From Oscillospiraceae bacterium (lineage in GTDB: Bacteria; Bacillota; Clostridia; Oscillospirales; Ruminococcaceae), in assembly GCA_028692035.1 (NCBI GenBank), contig JAQUYD010000018.1, positions 1 to 39,272 on the forward strand: a stretch of 39,272 nt of DNA, given 5' to 3'. The notes beneath the pieces are model-generated. The model did not search any database and was not told the DNA's origin. It saw nothing but the letters and a program-made list of their open reading frames with translations. Shown in pieces: positions 24,190-32,803 of the stretch (position 1 is its first letter; every line of letters begins with the position of its first letter). Both the position numbers and the translations under genes were made by a program.

Positions 24190-24426
24190 TCATTGGTATT
24201 GTAAGCGCGGAAAAACTACCGGTAAAATGACCGCTAAAATCAGTAGAACCACCGCTATAGCTGCCAAACTGGGGAGGATCAGGGAAATAAAAATGGACGC
24301 TGCCAAAACAGCGTCCACGATCATAAGAGAGGCAAATGTACCCTTCATCGGATTTTTCGATGTATCAGCGCAATCAGACGCAAAGGGACCCATTGCTTGG
24401 TTTGCCTCTGCCAGTTGCATCATCAT
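24190..24426 (-). CDS. small two-helix membrane protein of unknown function
   Basis: This 78-residue protein has a polar N-terminal half (MMMQLAEANQAMG..., with two Cys/Asp-rich turns near residues 18-28) and two hydrophobic helices (about 36-52 and 54-72), ending in a short basic tail. I do not recognise it. ATG 24426 follows AGAGGTG, and a good promoter TTGACT-17-TAAAAT lies 39 bases upstream, which supports a real gene. It is upstream of livJ on the same strand, separated by a strong hairpin. A role in the liv system is possible but unsupported. Confidence 0.6.
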   Translation of the reverse strand: MMMQLAEANQAMGPFASDCADTSKNPMKGTFASLMIVDAVLAASIFISLILPSLAAIAVVLLILAVILPVVFPRLQYQ

Positions 24427-24464
24427 GGCCAACACCTCTTCTCCGATTTGAAATCATGTATATT

Positions 24465-24493
24465 ATTTTAGTAATTGAAAGCAAAAAAGTCAA
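24465..24493 (-). promoter_or_regulatory. sigma-A promoter of the small membrane protein gene
   Basis: On the minus strand: TTGACT, 17 bases, TAAAAT, with the predicted start near 24458. The remaining intergenic sequence to 24740 is AT-rich at first and shows no gene, riboswitch or convincing plus-strand promoter. Confidence 0.6.
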
Positions 24494-24740
24494 TTGGTGA
24501 TTTGTCGGTAATTTATCGATTGAATTCCATCCAAATTGTATTCATTCTACAAATCTTTCCGTTTTTCGCCCTAAAACCCGCTATCTATACATTTTGCAGG
24601 ATCCAGGATCTCTCTTTTTTAGGAATCGGCGCCAGCTGGATTTTCTACTTTTGCCCAACCACCGGGTTCAGATCCGTTCTTCGCATAGTATCCGCTCTCG
24701 GAGAGATAATATTCTCATTGCGTTTACACGGAGGGCAAAT

Positions 24741-26039
24741 ATGAATACATTGTGGGAGCAAACCGCGGAACGAACGGCTTTTCCGCGGCTCAACACAGAC
24801 ATCAAAACAGATGTGCTGATCATCGGCGGCGGAATGGCGGGCATTCTATGCGCCTATCTGCTGCATCAAGCGGGGGCGGACTACACGCTTGCAGAGGCTC
24901 AGACCATCTGCAGCGGCGTTACCCGGAATACAACGGCAAAAATCACCTCGCAGCATGGGCTGATCTACGACAAGCTGATCCGACGGTTTGGAACCGAGAG
25001 GGCCGGGCAGTATTTACACGCCAACGAAGCGGCGCTGCAAAAATACCGAGAGCTATGCCAACGCGTTCCCTGCGACTTTGAAATACAGGATGCCTATGTC
25101 TATTCGCTTCACAGCCGTGAAAAGCTCGAACAGGAAATGGCCGCGCTGCAAAAGCTGGACTTTCCCGCCGCATTTACTGAGCAGCTTCCGCTGCCATTTC
25201 CCGTTGTGGGCGCGGTCAAATTCAAAAAACAGGCGCAGTTTAACCCGTTAAAATTCATCTTGGGGATCACACCGGGCCTACACATCTATGAACACACGAT
25301 GGTGCGGGAGCTTGCGGGACTCACTGCAGTCACCGACGGCGGCAGAATCACTGCAAAAAAGATCATTGTGGCAACGCACTTTCCCTTTCTCAACAAGCAT
25401 GGCGGTTATTTTCTCAAGCTGTATCAGCACCGTTCCTATGTCATTGCGTTTGAAAACGCGCCGAGCTGGGAGAGTATGTATGTGGACGAGGCACAAAACG
25501 GGCTATCCTTTCGCCATTTCAAAAAGCTGCTGCTCATAGGTGGCGGCGGTCACCGCACCGGCAAACACGGCAGCGGCTGGCAGGAGCTGCGGGACTTTGC
25601 CACCCAATGCTACCCCGGCGCGGTAGAAACCTATCGCTGGGCCACGCAGGACTGCATGTCTCTGGATGGGGTTCCCTATATTGGCCCCTACTCTGCTAAA
25701 ACAGAGGACCTTTACGTCGCCACAGGCTTCAACAAATGGGGGATGAGCTCCTCCATGGCAGCGGCAATGATTCTCTGCGACCTCATGCAGGGCACAAAGC
25801 CTTCTTTCGCCGAGGTATTTTCCCCCTCTCGGAGTATCTGGAGACCGCAACTTGCTGTAAATGCGTTCGAGTCTGCCGTCAGCCTGCTGACGCCGACGGC
25901 AAGGCGCTGCCCCCACCTTGGCTGTGCATTAAAATGGAACAAGGTTGAACACACATGGGACTGCCCCTGCCACGGTTCGCGGTTTACAAAAGACGGCAGG
26001 CTCATAGATAACCCTGCCACGGGGGGGTTGAAAAAGTGA
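24741..26039 (+). CDS. FAD-dependent oxidoreductase with C-terminal Rieske [2Fe-2S] domain
   Basis: This 432-residue flavoprotein is of the DadA/glycine-oxidase-like group. Residues about 24-55 form the dinucleotide-binding fold (DVLIIGGGMAGILCAYLL, acidic end at E52). The substrate domain follows, then a second FAD contact near VATGFNKWGMSSS. The last 50 residues are a Rieske cluster with ligands CPHLGC (Cys, His) and CPCHG (Cys, His). This fusion is found in Bacillus YhfW-like proteins and passes electrons from an amine or amino acid through FAD to the iron-sulfur centre. The substrate is unknown. ATG 24741 follows GGAGGG. Relatives are around 500 residues, so this copy is somewhat short in the middle. 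It stands alone on the plus strand, ending 74 bases before the CRISPR array. Confidence 0.85.
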   Translation: MNTLWEQTAERTAFPRLNTDIKTDVLIIGGGMAGILCAYLLHQAGADYTLAEAQTICSGVTRNTTAKITSQHGLIYDKLIRRFGTERAGQYLHANEAALQKYRELCQRVPCDFEIQDAYVYSLHSREKLEQEMAALQKLDFPAAFTEQLPLPFPVVGAVKFKKQAQFNPLKFILGITPGLHIYEHTMVRELAGLTAVTDGGRITAKKIIVATHFPFLNKHGGYFLKLYQHRSYVIAFENAPSWESMYVDEAQNGLSFRHFKKLLLIGGGGHRTGKHGSGWQELRDFATQCYPGAVETYRWATQDCMSLDGVPYIGPYSAKTEDLYVATGFNKWGMSSSMAAAMILCDLMQGTKPSFAEVFSPSRSIWRPQLAVNAFESAVSLLTPTARRCPHLGCALKWNKVEHTWDCPCHGSRFTKDGRLIDNPATGGLKK

Positions 26040-26113
26040 GAAACGCGTATGCAACTTTGGCCTAAGCTCCGGTGTGACCAGTACTCATTGCTCAAATTAT
26101 CGTTGCCCTTACA

Positions 26114-29100
26114 ATTTCAATCCACGCTCCCCGTGTGGGGAGCGACAACGAGACGGTCCAGTTTAACTACGACCGCGCCAGATTTCAATCCACGCTCCCC
26201 GTGTGGGAGCGACATTCGGCGGAACCCAAAAGTGTAGCGGATTACCGGATTTCAATCCACGCTCCCCGTGTGGGGAGCGACTGCCGTTCACGCCGGATCA
26301 TGCCCGCCTTCTTGTATTTCAATCCACGCTCCCCGTGTGGGGAGCGACGCGCTTTCTGAGCGTGTGGAACAACTGGAGGCAGAATTTCAATCCACGCTCC
26401 CCGTGTGGGGAGCGACATCTGATTTATGCCATGGATGTGTGGACAACTGTAGATTTCAATCCACGCTCCCCGTGTGGGGAGCGACCTGATTATCTGGATT
26501 CCCAATACCTGCCGGTTAAATTTCAATCCACGCTCCCCGTGTGGGGAGCGACCAGACTTTTACCGTGTTACTGGATACGGCACTGGCATTTCAATCCACG
26601 CTCCCCGTGTGGGGAGCGACGATTGCATTACAGACCGCTTGTATTTCCCGACAGATTTCAATCCACGCTCCCCGTGTGGGGAGCGACACGGCAAAGCAAT
26701 GAGCGTATACGAGGCCACGCAATTTCAATCCACGCTCCCCGTGTGGGGAGCGACCTGTGGCCTACGATTGCTTTGATATCGCTTTCCGATTTCAATCCAC
26801 GCTCCCCGTGTGGGGAGCGACGTGCGAATATACTCCATATGTGTCCATGCTTTTTATTTCAATCCACGCTCCCCGTGTGGGGAGCGACTTGCAAGCTCGG
26901 ACTCGGCTCGAACCACGGTGACGTATTTCAATCCACGCTCCCCGTGTGGGGAGCGACGTGCCGCAGACCCGGTTCTACACGGCAATCGAGCTATTTCAAT
27001 CCACGCTCCCCGTGTGGGGAGCGACAACACTCTCTTCCCGCGAATTGTCGTACTATCAGATATTTCAATCCACGCTCCCCGTGTGGGGAGCGACTAAGCC
27101 AGTTGATCCGCGTATCCTCACCCAATGTATTTCAATCCACGCTCCCCGTGTGGGGAGCGACTTGACCGATAATATTATTTTTTAGGAGGACATTATATTT
27201 CAATCCACGCTCCCCGTGTGGGGAGCGACCGTCCCCGCCATTGTGGATTGGCATCAAAGCTGTGATTTCAATCCACGCTCCCCGTGTGGGGAGCGACTTG
27301 CAAGCTCGGACTCGGCTCGAACCACGGTGACGTATTTCAATCCACGCTCCCCGTGTGGGGAGCGACGTGCCGCAGACCCGGTTCTACACGGCAATCGAGC
27401 TATTTCAATCCACGCTCCCCGTGTGGGGAGCGACAACACTCTCTTCCCGCGAATTGTCGTACTATCAGATATTTCAATCCACGCTCCCCGTGTGGGGAGC
27501 GACTAAGCCAGTTGATCCGCGTATCCTCACCCAATGTATTTCAATCCACGCTCCCCGTGTGGGGAGCGACTTGACCGATAATATTATTTTTTAGGAGGAC
27601 ATTATATTTCAATCCACGCTCCCCGTGTGGGGAGCGACCGTCCCCGCCATTGTGGATTGGCATCAAAGCTGTGATTTCAATCCACGCTCCCCGTGTGGGG
27701 AGCGACTTTTAGGATGAGCCCCCTTATAATATCCGCATTAATTTCAATCCACGCTCCCCGTGTGGGGAGCGACCTATTTCTGACATTCAAAAACAAGATA
27801 TTTGCGCTATTTCAATCCACGCTCCCCGTGTGGGGAGCGACCCAATCAATCTTAACATAGAAGACAATGTTGAAATTTCAATCCACGCTCCCCGTGTGGG
27901 GAGCGACCTTTGTGTCTGCTGCCGCCGTTCGGTACGTGAAAGAATTTCAATCCACGCTCCCCGTGTGGGGAGCGACGAGCAGATCAAAACATCAATCGAC
28001 TTGACCGGCATTTCAATCCACGCTCCCCGTGTGGGGAGCGACCATTGATACGCAATGCCGTTTTTCCACTCTGCCGTATTTCAATCCACGCTCCCCGTGT
28101 GGGGAGCGACCCGGCTGCAAGATAGACGACGCGCCGCTATTCAAGCATTTCAATCCACGCTCCCCGTGTGGGGAGCGACATTGATTTTGCTTTTATTTCG
28201 TCACGTGTCATATTATTTCAATCCACGCTCCCCGTGTGGGGAGCGACCCGGTGTTCCGTGTCCTCCAGCTCGCTGCGTATAAGATTTCAATCCACGCTCC
28301 CCGTGTGGGGAGCGACACGGCGACACCGGAGCGGGGCGCGTCCTTCCGGCATTTCAATCCACGCTCCCCGTGTGGGGAGCGACAGTTCTTCCGCATAGAG
28401 GGCAACAACGGGATCACGATTTCAATCCACGCTCCCCGTGTGGGGAGCGACATTGTTTTTCCTCCTTTGTTCGACGGCGTTACCATTTCAATCCACGCTC
28501 CCCGTGTGGGGAGCGACACCGCCGAAGCGTCACATACCCCCGATAAAACCGATTTCAATCCACGCTCCCCGTGTGGGGAGCGACCGGCGGAAAAGGTCTA
28601 TCACAACCAAAACGTGACGATTTCAATCCACGCTCCCCGTGTGGGGAGCGACCGGCGACACCGGAGCGGGGCGCGTCCTTCCGGCTATTTCAATCCACGC
28701 TCCCCGTGTGGGGAGCGACTTTTCGTAAATGAGGAAATCGAAGCGGCAGAAAAAATTTCAATCCACGCTCCCCGTGTGGGGAGCGACACGCCGGTATCGA
28801 CATCGACGCGGCGATCACGCAATTTCAATCCACGCTCCCCGTGTGGGGAGCGACTTTGTGGACTGCTCAACAGCAATGATACGGTCACATTTCAATCCAC
28901 GCTCCCCGTGTGGGGAGCGACCCCGGAGGCGTTGCTGCTGGCTGCCGCACACCAGTATTTCAATCCACGCTCCCCGTGTGGGGAGCGACCATCCTGTAAC
29001 ATTGAGGAGCCTGTAACATTCGGAATTTCAATCCACGCTCCCCGTGTGGGGAGCGACGTGCGGCCGCCGTTGGTTTTTGTGGGGGAGCAGGATTTCAATC

Positions 29101-29805
29101 CACGCTCCCCGTGTGGGGAGCGACTCTTGCAGATACTCGGAGCTGTTGGTGGTGCCGAAATTTCAATCCACGCTCCCCGTGTGGGGAGCGACCCCGCTGC
29201 ACGGGTCGGTGGCGTGGTGGGAATACAAATTTCAATCCACGCTCCCCGTGTGGGGAGCGACAGCCTGTAACATTCGGAAAAGGGCAATGTTACAATATTT
29301 CAATCCACGCTCCCCGTGTGGGGAGCGACCATTGCAGGGCGCCCAAATAGTCCCGCACCTCGTTATTTCAATCCACGCTCCCCGTGTGGGGAGCGACCCG
29401 TCCGCATACAGCATGGGCTTGTCCTGATAGGTATTTCAATCCACGCTCCCCGTGTGGGGAGCGACGGGACGGTGTGCCTCGGCTGGATACTCTTTTAATT
29501 ATTTCAATCCACGCTCCCCGTGTGGGGAGCGACGGGCGGGGTGAAGTCATGGGATCGTTGCCATGGGAATTTCAATCCACGCTCCCCGTGTGGGGAGCGA
29601 CCCGGGACAATGTGGCGTGGCTGGTCAATTACTTCAAATTTCAATCCACGCTCCCCGTGTGGGGAGCGACGAGCGGGGACATGACCAGCTGGCTCACCGA
29701 GGCAATTTCAATCCACGCTCCCCGTGTGGGGAGCGACCGTTAGCGCAAGGCGTTCATGCCGTCAATGATATAATTTCAATCCACGCTCCCCGTGTGGGGA
29801 GCGAC
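26114..29805 (-). CRISPR. type I-C CRISPR array, 55 repeats and 54 spacers
   Basis: I count 55 copies of a 33-base repeat and 54 spacers of 33-36 bases. In the transcribed (minus) orientation the repeat starts GTCGCTCCCC, ends GTGGATTGAAAT, and its core folds as CGCTCCCC/GGGGAGCG around ACAC. That form and the ATTGAAAT end are those of type I-C, where Cas5 cuts at the base of the stem to leave an 11-base 5' handle. Repeats look identical except the second from the left (26182-26213), which lacks one G. The array lies downstream of cas2 on the same strand. The leader is at the right end, so spacers near 29.7 kb are the newest and those near 26.1 kb the oldest. Duplicated and overlapping spacers are described separately. 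Confidence 0.98.
26889..27706. repeat. perfect tandem duplication of six repeat-spacer units in the array
   Basis: Bases 26889-27297 and 27298-27706 are identical 409-base blocks, each holding six spacers and six repeats. The first spacer begins TTGCAAGCTCGG and the last begins CGTCCCCGCC. Unequal crossing-over or replication slippage between identical repeats is the simple explanation. Confidence 0.95.
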
Positions 29806-29982
29806 AGCAAAAATGCACAAAATTTCAGCACATTCTCGCAAAAACAAGCACAAAAATCTTCCAAAAACATGTTGCAAACAAATAATCCAGCAATTTGATT
29901 CAAACAAAACTACATTTTAGGGAGCTTATGGGGTGCGAACCTCTCGAAAAAAGCATGTGTACTTCTATTTCGCACCAAGCAG
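29806..29982 (-). promoter_or_regulatory. CRISPR leader
   Basis: This 177-base non-coding segment lies between the cas2 stop and the first repeat. It is A-rich on the plus strand (T-rich when transcribed) for the 120 bases next to the array. Beside cas2 it holds an inverted repeat, GGTGCGAA at 29932-29939 and TTCGCACC at 29969-29976. It should contain the array promoter and the site where new spacers are inserted, but I see no clear -35/-10 pair. Confidence 0.75.
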
Positions 29983-30273
29983 TTACACCATCAAAATCCC
30001 TTCCGGCTGATATCCATAGTCACAGCCAAAATGTTCAATCTTATTTTCATAGCGGTTTCCAAGATTATAAAATCGCAAACTATCCTCCTCTTGATTCATT
30101 ATGCCACATAGCTTCGCCTGAAGCATCCTGTATTGCGCTTCATCAAGTAGACATTCAAATACAGAATTTTGCACCCGCCGACCATAGTTCACACACTGCT
30201 TGGCAATCTGGCGCAGTCGTTTCCGGCCCGCAGCTGTTTCAGTATTAACATCATATGTAATCAGAACCAGCAT
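29983..30273 (-). CDS. cas2: CRISPR-associated endonuclease Cas2
   Basis: This is a 96-residue Cas2, the structural partner of Cas1 in the Cas1-Cas2 complex that inserts new spacers at the leader end. It begins MLVLITYDVNTE, the ferredoxin-like first strand with conserved D8, and keeps GRRVQNSVFEC, the second conserved strand. ATG 30273 follows GAGGAAGAG and lies 7 bases after the cas1 stop. It is the last gene of the cas operon before the leader. Confidence 0.96.
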   Translation of the reverse strand: MLVLITYDVNTETAAGRKRLRQIAKQCVNYGRRVQNSVFECLLDEAQYRMLQAKLCGIMNQEEDSLRFYNLGNRYENKIEHFGCDYGYQPEGILMV

Positions 30274-30280
30274 CTCTTCC

Positions 30281-31312
30281 TCATTTCCACAAAAATGGCG
30301 GGTATGTTTCTATATCACCACGCAGGTGCCGAGCAAGCAAAAGAGCCTGCACATTGGGAACCATCCCCCACTCCAGCTTTTCCGACAGGTAAGGGTGGGT
30401 GATTTGTTCACTTCTTCGCTCCTGCCAGCCTTTTAAAAAAGTCTTTCTGGCCGTATCCGTTAACAGCACCGCACCGCTTTCTCGAAATTCAAAATCGCAT
30501 TCGTCAAACATCCGGTTGTTGATGCAGGTCAGCACAAAACGGTCTGCCATGCACGGCCGCAATTCCTCCATTAGATCCAGCGCGAGAGAAGTTCTGCCTG
30601 GCCGATCCCTGTGCAGAAAACCCACATAGGAATCTAAGCCGACGCTTTCTAATGCGGATGCACAGTCATGTGCGAGCAGCGTATAAGAAAAAGATAGTAG
30701 CGCATTAAGCGGATCCAAAGGCGGACGTCGCGTTCGGCCAACCGCAGAAAACACATTTTTGCGGTTTAAAATCAGGTCGTCCATCACGCCAAAGTAAACC
30801 GCTGCGCCCACGCCTTCAAATCCCCGCAATGCCTCTAGGTCGGTTGCTGATTGTATTTGGGGCAGCAACTCCCGCAGTCTGCTTGAGGCGGCTTTTAGTT
30901 TTTCCACATCGACCCGAAGCGCATGATCCCGGCAGGTGCGTTCAACGCTCCAGCGTGCATTAAACACCTTCCCAAAAATCATCAGCCGAGCAATCTGACA
31001 GCTAGAAGCCGAATCGTCCGCCACACGATACTGGGCGCGGCGAAGAAGGACATTGCCGTTTCCGGCTCCGCTGCTTCTTGCCAAAAACCTTCCACGGGGC
31101 GTGCAAAAACTCATGGTGATCGCCCGTTCGGCACAGGCACCCATAAGCGCCGGCGACGCGCCGGCGTAGGAGAAGCTGACAATTCCGCCCAAGGTATGAA
31201 GCGGGAAACGGGCAACTACCTGATTTTCCCGCTTTCCCACAACATTTTCGCCATCCAGTGTCAGATAAACATCTTCTGATGTGATAAAAAGGGTGTTCAA
31301 AAGTTTTTTCAC
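30281..31312 (-). CDS. cas1: CRISPR-associated integrase Cas1 (type I-C)
   Basis: This is a 343-residue Cas1, the integrase that cuts and joins new spacers into the array. Residues 1-85 are the beta-rich N-domain and the rest is the helical catalytic domain with E166 in GFEGVGAAVYF, H234 in GFLHRDRPGR and E249 in DLMEELRP as the expected metal ligands. It begins with GTG 31312, whose GTGA overlaps the cas4 TGA stop, and GGAGGAT lies 7 bases upstream. It works with Cas2 and, in type I-C, with Cas4, which selects the correct flank (PAM). Residues look intact. Confidence 0.96.
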   Translation of the reverse strand: MKKLLNTLFITSEDVYLTLDGENVVGKRENQVVARFPLHTLGGIVSFSYAGASPALMGACAERAITMSFCTPRGRFLARSSGAGNGNVLLRRAQYRVADDSASSCQIARLMIFGKVFNARWSVERTCRDHALRVDVEKLKAASSRLRELLPQIQSATDLEALRGFEGVGAAVYFGVMDDLILNRKNVFSAVGRTRRPPLDPLNALLSFSYTLLAHDCASALESVGLDSYVGFLHRDRPGRTSLALDLMEELRPCMADRFVLTCINNRMFDECDFEFRESGAVLLTDTARKTFLKGWQERRSEQITHPYLSEKLEWGMVPNVQALLLARHLRGDIETYPPFLWK

Positions 31313-31968
31313 GGCACATCCTCCATGCTTTGCCGCAGATATTCCGTCACCGGCTTTGTCCGCATCAATTTCGGCATGCACAGCTCCTGCAGCGAACAGG
31401 CGTTGCAGGATTTGGACGGCTTGACCTTCGGGGTATATCCCCGCTCAAAATACTGATGCATCTCTTTTAAGTCGTCCTGCACTAACTTTCGCAGCGCCGG
31501 TGTGAACGCAACCGTTTGCCGCCGGCGTGTTTCGCCAAAGTATAGGGCACCCGACGGAACCGGACAGCAAAGCATCTCCTCCAGGCACATCGCCTGGCAG
31601 CACAGCTGTAGCGCATTGGATTGGTTTTCCTGCGGCCTGCCGCGTTTATATTCAACGGGAAATGGTTGCCACAGCCCATCCCGCCCCTGCAAGGAAACGC
31701 CATGGGGATCCCGTTGGAATTCTACCACATCACATTCCCCCGAAACGCCCATCGCCGCGGAAAACACCTTCATGGCCCTGATCGTCAGCACATCCCCACG
31801 CAGCTGAGAAAAGCCGCTGTCGTGGGCATTTTGGTGCATCAACTGTCCATCGACTGTGCGGTAGTTTTCCGCCCACTGGTTTTCAATATGGATCAGCGCC
31901 CACTGCCTGCGGCAGAATGCAAAATGCTGCAAGCCAGAAAGCTGGAGATAATCTTCTTCTTTATACAC
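31309..31968 (-). CDS. cas4: CRISPR-associated exonuclease Cas4 (type I-C)
   Basis: This is a 219-residue RecB-like nuclease with an iron-sulfur cluster. Cluster cysteines are C19 (HFAFCRRQW) and C188, C191 and C197 (SCNACSLQELC). Nuclease residues include D80 in GECDVVEF and E106-x-K108 in PVEYKRG. In type I-C, Cas4 binds Cas1-Cas2 and trims prespacers so that those with a correct PAM are integrated in the right direction. The GTG 31968 start overlaps the end of cas7, and the cas1 start overlaps its stop, so the three are translationally coupled. All key residues are present. Confidence 0.94.
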   Translation of the reverse strand: MYKEEDYLQLSGLQHFAFCRRQWALIHIENQWAENYRTVDGQLMHQNAHDSGFSQLRGDVLTIRAMKVFSAAMGVSGECDVVEFQRDPHGVSLQGRDGLWQPFPVEYKRGRPQENQSNALQLCCQAMCLEEMLCCPVPSGALYFGETRRRQTVAFTPALRKLVQDDLKEMHQYFERGYTPKVKPSKSCNACSLQELCMPKLMRTKPVTEYLRQSMEDVP

Positions 31969-32803
31969 CTGGGATCACCTCGGGATCCAATCCGGGGAGG
32001 CTTTCCAAAGTGACAACATAATCTTGCACATCAGATGGAACAGACACTCCATCCTTCAATGTGACCTGAACGGTGCGGTGCACCTTTGCAGAAGAATACT
32101 GCCCGATTTTGCAGTTGTGCTCCCACCAATACAGCGTGACAACCTCCATTGACCCTTCGGGGCGCGCGGCAGAAGCATCGTTGACAAACAAGGTCCGGAG
32201 CGCCTCTTTGATCGCGGCAGCGTCCTCTGTGGTAAAACCGGTCTTTTCCGCCAGCTGCACGTTAATGGATCCTTTGATTTCATAAAGGCCAAACTGAACC
32301 ATGTGCTTTTGACCCATGGTATCCGAAGAACGCGCACCTTCTTTGCCGGGCTCGCCATTTACGCTTTTGGTAATCTGATAGGAACGCACCTCCACTGGAG
32401 ACGCACTGACCGCCTGGTGGATAGAAACTGGGCCGCGCACGCCAACGGAAACATTGCCTGCCTTAAACGCAAAAACTTGACCGAAGCTTCTAACATCCAG
32501 CCAAAGCTCACAGGCTTTCTGCGCATATTCTTCGGCATCTTTTACCTTCGGCAGGCACTTAGATGCGCGCTCGCTCAGACTCGTAAAACCATCTGTCGCG
32601 CGGTCGGCAGACTGAACGAAAATAGCTTTTCCCATATCCTGAAGGCGATTACGGATTTTTCGCTTAATGCATACGTCGGTCATCTCGCCAAACCCATTGT
32701 AGTCGGTGCGGGGGCGGTTGCCGTTTAACGGATCGCCATTCGCATTGGCCAGATGGACAGATACCAACACCACAAAATCAATCTTATTGCCCAGAACGCT
32801 CAT
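31961..32803 (-). CDS. cas7: type I-C Cascade backbone subunit Cas7 (Csd2)
   Basis: This is a 280-residue Cas7/Csd2 protein. Several copies line the crRNA to form the Cascade backbone. The N-terminus KIDFVVLVSVHLANANGDPLNGNRPRTD carries the ferredoxin-like first strand and the Asn-Gly-Asp-Pro loop typical of Csd2. Further conserved are DVRSFGQVF and GVRGPVSIHQAVS. The start is ATG 32803 with GGGGAGGACG upstream; it overlaps the cas8c 3' end by 20 bases. An ATG-like codon six residues earlier would place the ribosome site poorly. Confidence 0.95.
   Translation of the reverse strand: MSVLGNKIDFVVLVSVHLANANGDPLNGNRPRTDYNGFGEMTDVCIKRKIRNRLQDMGKAIFVQSADRATDGFTSLSERASKCLPKVKDAEEYAQKACELWLDVRSFGQVFAFKAGNVSVGVRGPVSIHQAVSASPVEVRSYQITKSVNGEPGKEGARSSDTMGQKHMVQFGLYEIKGSINVQLAEKTGFTTEDAAAIKEALRTLFVNDASAARPEGSMEVVTLYWWEHNCKIGQYSSAKVHRTVQVTLKDGVSVPSDVQDYVVTLESLPGLDPEVIPGV

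Noticed and set aside
24741-26039. FAD/Rieske gene as a part of the CRISPR-associated defence locus
   Set aside because: It is on the opposite strand, is a known metabolic fusion family, and is adjacent only to the old end of the array.
26203-29743. Several long frames across the CRISPR array with a recurring peptide pattern
   Set aside because: The pattern is the translated repeat. Frames stay open because the repeat has no stop in these phases. Not genes.
26114-29805. Self-targeting spacers against this window
   Set aside because: Reading by eye I found no spacer text elsewhere in the window, but this was not an exhaustive search; a simple string search of 54 spacers on both strands would settle it.
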